A stretch of 7,560 nt of DNA from JANNGZ01 sp031404155 (GTDB lineage: Bacteria; Pseudomonadota; Gammaproteobacteria; Burkholderiales; Burkholderiaceae_C): assembly GCA_031404155.1 (NCBI GenBank), contig JANNGZ010000279.1, positions 1 through 7,560 on the forward strand, written 5' to 3'. The translations under genes were made by a program, and so were the position numbers. The first letter of the stretch is position 1. Every line of letters starts with the position of its first letter. Positions 6,083 to 7,560 of the stretch are shown piece by piece. Below the pieces are notes generated by a model that saw nothing but the letters and a program-made list of their open reading frames with translations, was not told the origin of the DNA and did not search any database.

Positions 6083-7225
6083 TCACCGCCTCGGCAGCGT
6101 CCCCACCACCCCCTGCACAAACCAATCCATCGTCGCCACCGCGCCGTCGTCAAGCCGCCCGGCTTCGAGCCGCACCCGCCCGTCCTGGTCCACCAGCCGG
6201 CCAAAAAACGGGCCGTCCTTGCCGGCAATCAGCGCGGCGCGACGCTGCTCCAATTCGGTGACCACGGGCTTCGGCAGTGACGGGTGCAGCGCCTCCACCC
6301 GCACCATGCCGTCCTTCATCCCGCCCCACACCGGCTTGGCTGCCCAGGTGCCCGCGCGCACCGCACGCGCTACCTGCGTGTAGTAGCCGCCCCAGTCGGC
6401 GGTGACCGCGGCGAGTTGGGCGTCGGGGGCGACATGTTTCATGTCGCTGTGGTAGCCAACCACCTTCACGCCGCGCTCCTGCGCGGCTTGCGGCACCGCG
6501 GGTGAGCCGCTGTGGTTGGCGAGCACGTCGGCGCCGGCGTTGACCAGCGTGACCGCGGCTTCGCGTTCGCGCGGCGGGTCGAACCAGGCGTTGAGCCACA
6601 GCACACGCACTTCGGCCTTGGGGTTGGCCGCGCGCATGCCGAGCGCGAAGGCGTTGATGCCCTGCACCACCTCGGGCAGCGGGAAGCCGGCGACATAACC
6701 CGCCACGCCGCTCTTGCTCGTCTTGCCGGCGAGCCAGCCGGCGAGCCAGCGGCCTTCGTAGAAGCGGGCGTTGTAGGTGTTCAGGTTCGGCGCGGTTTTG
6801 TAGCCGCCTGCATGTTCGATGCGCACGCCGGGGAATTCGGCCGCCACGCGCAGGCCGCCTTCGAGATAGCCGAAGCTGGTGGCGAAGATCAGGCCCACGC
6901 CTTGTGCGGCCATGTCGCGCATCACACGTTCGCCGTCGGCGCCTTCGGCCACGGCTTCGACCGCGCTGGTTTGCACTGAAGCGCCGAGCGCGCGCTGCAT
7001 CGCGAGCCGGCCCTGCTCATGCTGAAAGGTCCAGCCGGCCTGGCCGATGGGGCTGACGTAGACGAAGCCGACCTTGAGCGGCGCGCTGTGCGCTTGCGAT
7101 TGCGATTGCGCTGGCGCTTGCGCCTGCGCCTGCGCTCGTGCGGTTTGGGGGGAGGTGGTGGCGGCCAGCGCCGCGAGCATCGCGGCCAGCATGGGCATGC
7201 TGGCGCGGGCGAGGTTTTTGAACAT
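6083..7225 (-). CDS. BMP-family (PnrA/Med-like) ABC transporter substrate-binding protein
   Basis: Periplasmic receptor of the BMP family (Pfam Bmp), whose characterised members bind purine nucleosides for ABC import. The product is 380 residues, normal for the family. Residues 1-31 form a Sec signal peptide ending in ARA. There is no lipobox cysteine, so a soluble periplasmic protein is expected. A Gln/Ala/Ser linker (32-47) precedes the mature domain. Family features are LKVGFVYVSPIGQAGWTFQHEQGR (50-73), IFATSFGYLEG (113-123), GVAGYVAGFPLPEVVQGINAFALG (173-196), LNAWFDPPREREAAVTL (211-227), the ligand-region NHSGSPAVPQAA (237-248) and VVGYHSDMKHVAPD (255-268). The ATG at 7225 has AGAGGA (7231-7236) five bases upstream, which fixes the start. 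No transporter membrane or ATPase genes of the usual set are in the window. It may head a unit running into the family-5 receptor 143 bases downstream, though a REP-like element lies between. Nucleoside binding is inferred from the family. Confidence 0.93.
   Translation of the reverse strand: MFKNLARASMPMLAAMLAALAATTSPQTARAQAQAQAPAQSQSQAHSAPLKVGFVYVSPIGQAGWTFQHEQGRLAMQRALGASVQTSAVEAVAEGADGERVMRDMAAQGVGLIFATSFGYLEGGLRVAAEFPGVRIEHAGGYKTAPNLNTYNARFYEGRWLAGWLAGKTSKSGVAGYVAGFPLPEVVQGINAFALGMRAANPKAEVRVLWLNAWFDPPREREAAVTLVNAGADVLANHSGSPAVPQAAQERGVKVVGYHSDMKHVAPDAQLAAVTADWGGYYTQVARAVRAGTWAAKPVWGGMKDGMVRVEALHPSLPKPVVTELEQRRAALIAGKDGPFFGRLVDQDGRVRLEAGRLDDGAVATMDWFVQGVVGTLPRR
7082..7135 (-). repeat. 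Hexanucleotide repeat encoding a Gln/Ala/Ser linker
   Basis: Within the BMP-family gene, just after the predicted signal cleavage site, the coding strand alternates GCG or TCG with CAG or CAA for about eight 6-base units. These encode the dipeptides QA, QS and PA (residues 32-47). The repeat is in frame, so gain or loss of a unit only changes linker length by two residues. Confidence 0.6.
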
Positions 7226-7297
7226 GGTGTTCCTCTACATGGCTCCGTTGACGGTAGCGAAGCGGCAGGGAGCACCACCGCGTCGCGAGAGGCGGCG

Positions 7298-7327
7298 ATT
7301 GTCGCAGGCGGTCCGCCGCGCGGTCAG
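7298..7327 (-). promoter_or_regulatory. Candidate sigma-70 promoter for the BMP-family gene
   Basis: Read on the minus strand, CTGACC (7327-7322) and GACAAT (7303-7298) are separated by 18 bases. The first matches the -35 consensus at four of six positions and the second the -10 consensus at four of six. GACAAT is one of very few A/T-containing hexamers in this region. It would start transcription about 65 bases before the ATG at 7225. The leader then contains a minimal ATG-TAG start-stop at 7240-7235 overlapping the Shine-Dalgarno sequence. Confidence 0.35.
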
Positions 7328-7358
7328 CGGCGCGTGGCGGTGCGGCGCGAGGCCGTGC

Positions 7359-7454
7359 GCGATGACGGGCGCGATGATGGGCGCAAAACCCGGCGCAATG
7401 CCCAGCGCAATGCGCGGCGCGATGCCCGGCGCGATGCCCGGCGCGATGCCCGGC
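7359..7454 (+). repeat. 12-bp tandem repeat array (eight units)
   Basis: Eight consecutive 12-base units with consensus GCGATGCCCGGC. The last three (7419-7454) are identical. The five before them (7359-7418) differ at one to four positions each. A weaker copy (8 of 12 matches) occupies 7347-7358, and a partial GCGA follows at 7455. The unit is a multiple of three, so open frames on both strands read through it as Arg-rich or Gly/Ala/Met/Pro-rich repeats, but none looks like a real protein. The array lies in the non-coding gap between the BMP-family gene and the divergent membrane gene, ending 43 bases before the start of the latter. Decay from identical units on the right to diverged ones on the left suggests recent duplication at the right end. 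Confidence 0.85.
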
Positions 7455-7471
7455 GCGAGAATAGCGGCCTC

Positions 7472-7501
7472 ATGTCCTTGCCACCACGCGCGTTCAAATG
7501 A
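7472..7501 (+). other. Nine-codon upstream ORF overlapping the membrane gene start
   Basis: An ATG at 7472 opens the short frame MSLPPRAFK, whose TGA (7499-7501) overlaps the ATG at 7498 as ATGA. This arrangement is typical of translational coupling. There is no Shine-Dalgarno sequence before either ATG, but GAGAAT (7457-7462) lies about ten bases upstream and could be a -10 box, making 7472 a leaderless start. A possible leader peptide only; chance is a real alternative. Confidence 0.25.
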
Positions 7502-7560
7502 TCCTCGCCATCTGGCTCATCACCCTGCTCGGCCTCGTGTTCTGGTCGCTGCTCGCCTGG
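7498..7560 (+). CDS. Start of an unrecognised membrane protein (3' end outside window)
   Basis: Twenty-one codons are visible, beginning MILAIWLITLLGLVFWSLLAW and running off the right edge. They form one long uncharged hydrophobic stretch with several Trp residues, which fits an N-terminal transmembrane helix or an uncleaved signal anchor of an inner-membrane protein. No AXA cleavage site is seen in the visible part. I do not recognise the family from this fragment. The start is supported by the ATGA overlap with a nine-codon upstream frame and by the hydrophobic pattern starting right after it. No Shine-Dalgarno sequence is present. It is divergent from the BMP-family gene, and the 12-bp repeat array lies just upstream. 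Confidence 0.55.
   Translation, partial: MILAIWLITLLGLVFWSLLAW

Noticed and set aside
7347..7460. CRISPR array
   Set aside because: The units are 12 bp and directly adjacent with no unique spacers, so this is a simple tandem repeat.
7324..7473. Minus-strand 49-residue Arg-rich frame through the 12-bp array
   Set aside because: The sequence is just the repeat read as Arg/Ser/Ala. It has no ribosome binding site, and the whole composition is explained by the tandem array.
7019..7501. Plus-strand 160-codon frame across the BMP gene start and the intergenic region
   Set aside because: It begins antisense to the BMP gene and continues only because the 12-bp array contains no stops. The product is low-complexity throughout.

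Overview
This 7.56 kb window is very GC-rich bacterial chromosome. Codon use strongly favours G/C in the third position, and the genes present (a YbbP-type permease, a LigB/DODA-type dioxygenase, a BMP-family and a family-5 binding protein, a divergent YidD-like protein) suggest a betaproteobacterium of the order Burkholderiales. That placement is inferred from gene content and style, with no marker gene to prove it. No tRNA, rRNA, CRISPR array, transposase, integrase or phage gene was seen.

Layout from left to right. (1) 1-2572, minus strand: a large FtsX/YbbP-type ABC transporter permease, complete at its start and running off the left edge. (2) 2573-2774: a divergent intergenic region with a GC-rich hairpin. 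(3) 2775-3611, plus strand: a metal-dependent extradiol (DODA/LigB-type) dioxygenase. (4) 3709-4071, plus strand: a GNAT acetyltransferase of the RimJ/RimL kind that keeps only its N-terminal part. (5) 4017-4351, minus strand: a degraded YidD-like gene with one frameshift and a lost C-terminus, converging on and overlapping the broken acetyltransferase. (6) 4356-5939, minus strand: a periplasmic peptide/opine-type (SBP_bac_5) solute-binding protein. (7) 5975-6074: a REP-like pair of inverted, G-run-rich intergenic repeats. (8) 6083-7225, minus strand: a BMP-family (PnrA/Med-like) periplasmic binding protein. (9) 7226-7497: a divergent intergenic region holding a 12-bp tandem repeat array. (10) 7498 to the right edge, plus strand: the start of an unrecognised membrane protein.

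The minus-strand genes at 7225-4017 (BMP protein, family-5 binding protein, yidD-like remnant) may form one transcription unit, although the REP-like element separates the first two. Both binding proteins lack cognate permease and ATPase genes in the window, so they are orphans here or depend on genes outside it. The most notable structural feature is the junction near 4030-4041. Two convergent genes both lose their family-typical 3' ends at the same point, which is best explained by one deletion that fused them tail to tail. I see no convincing novel multi-gene system. The points worth following up are this junction, the 12-bp array in front of the membrane gene, the REP-like element and several apparently leaderless starts.
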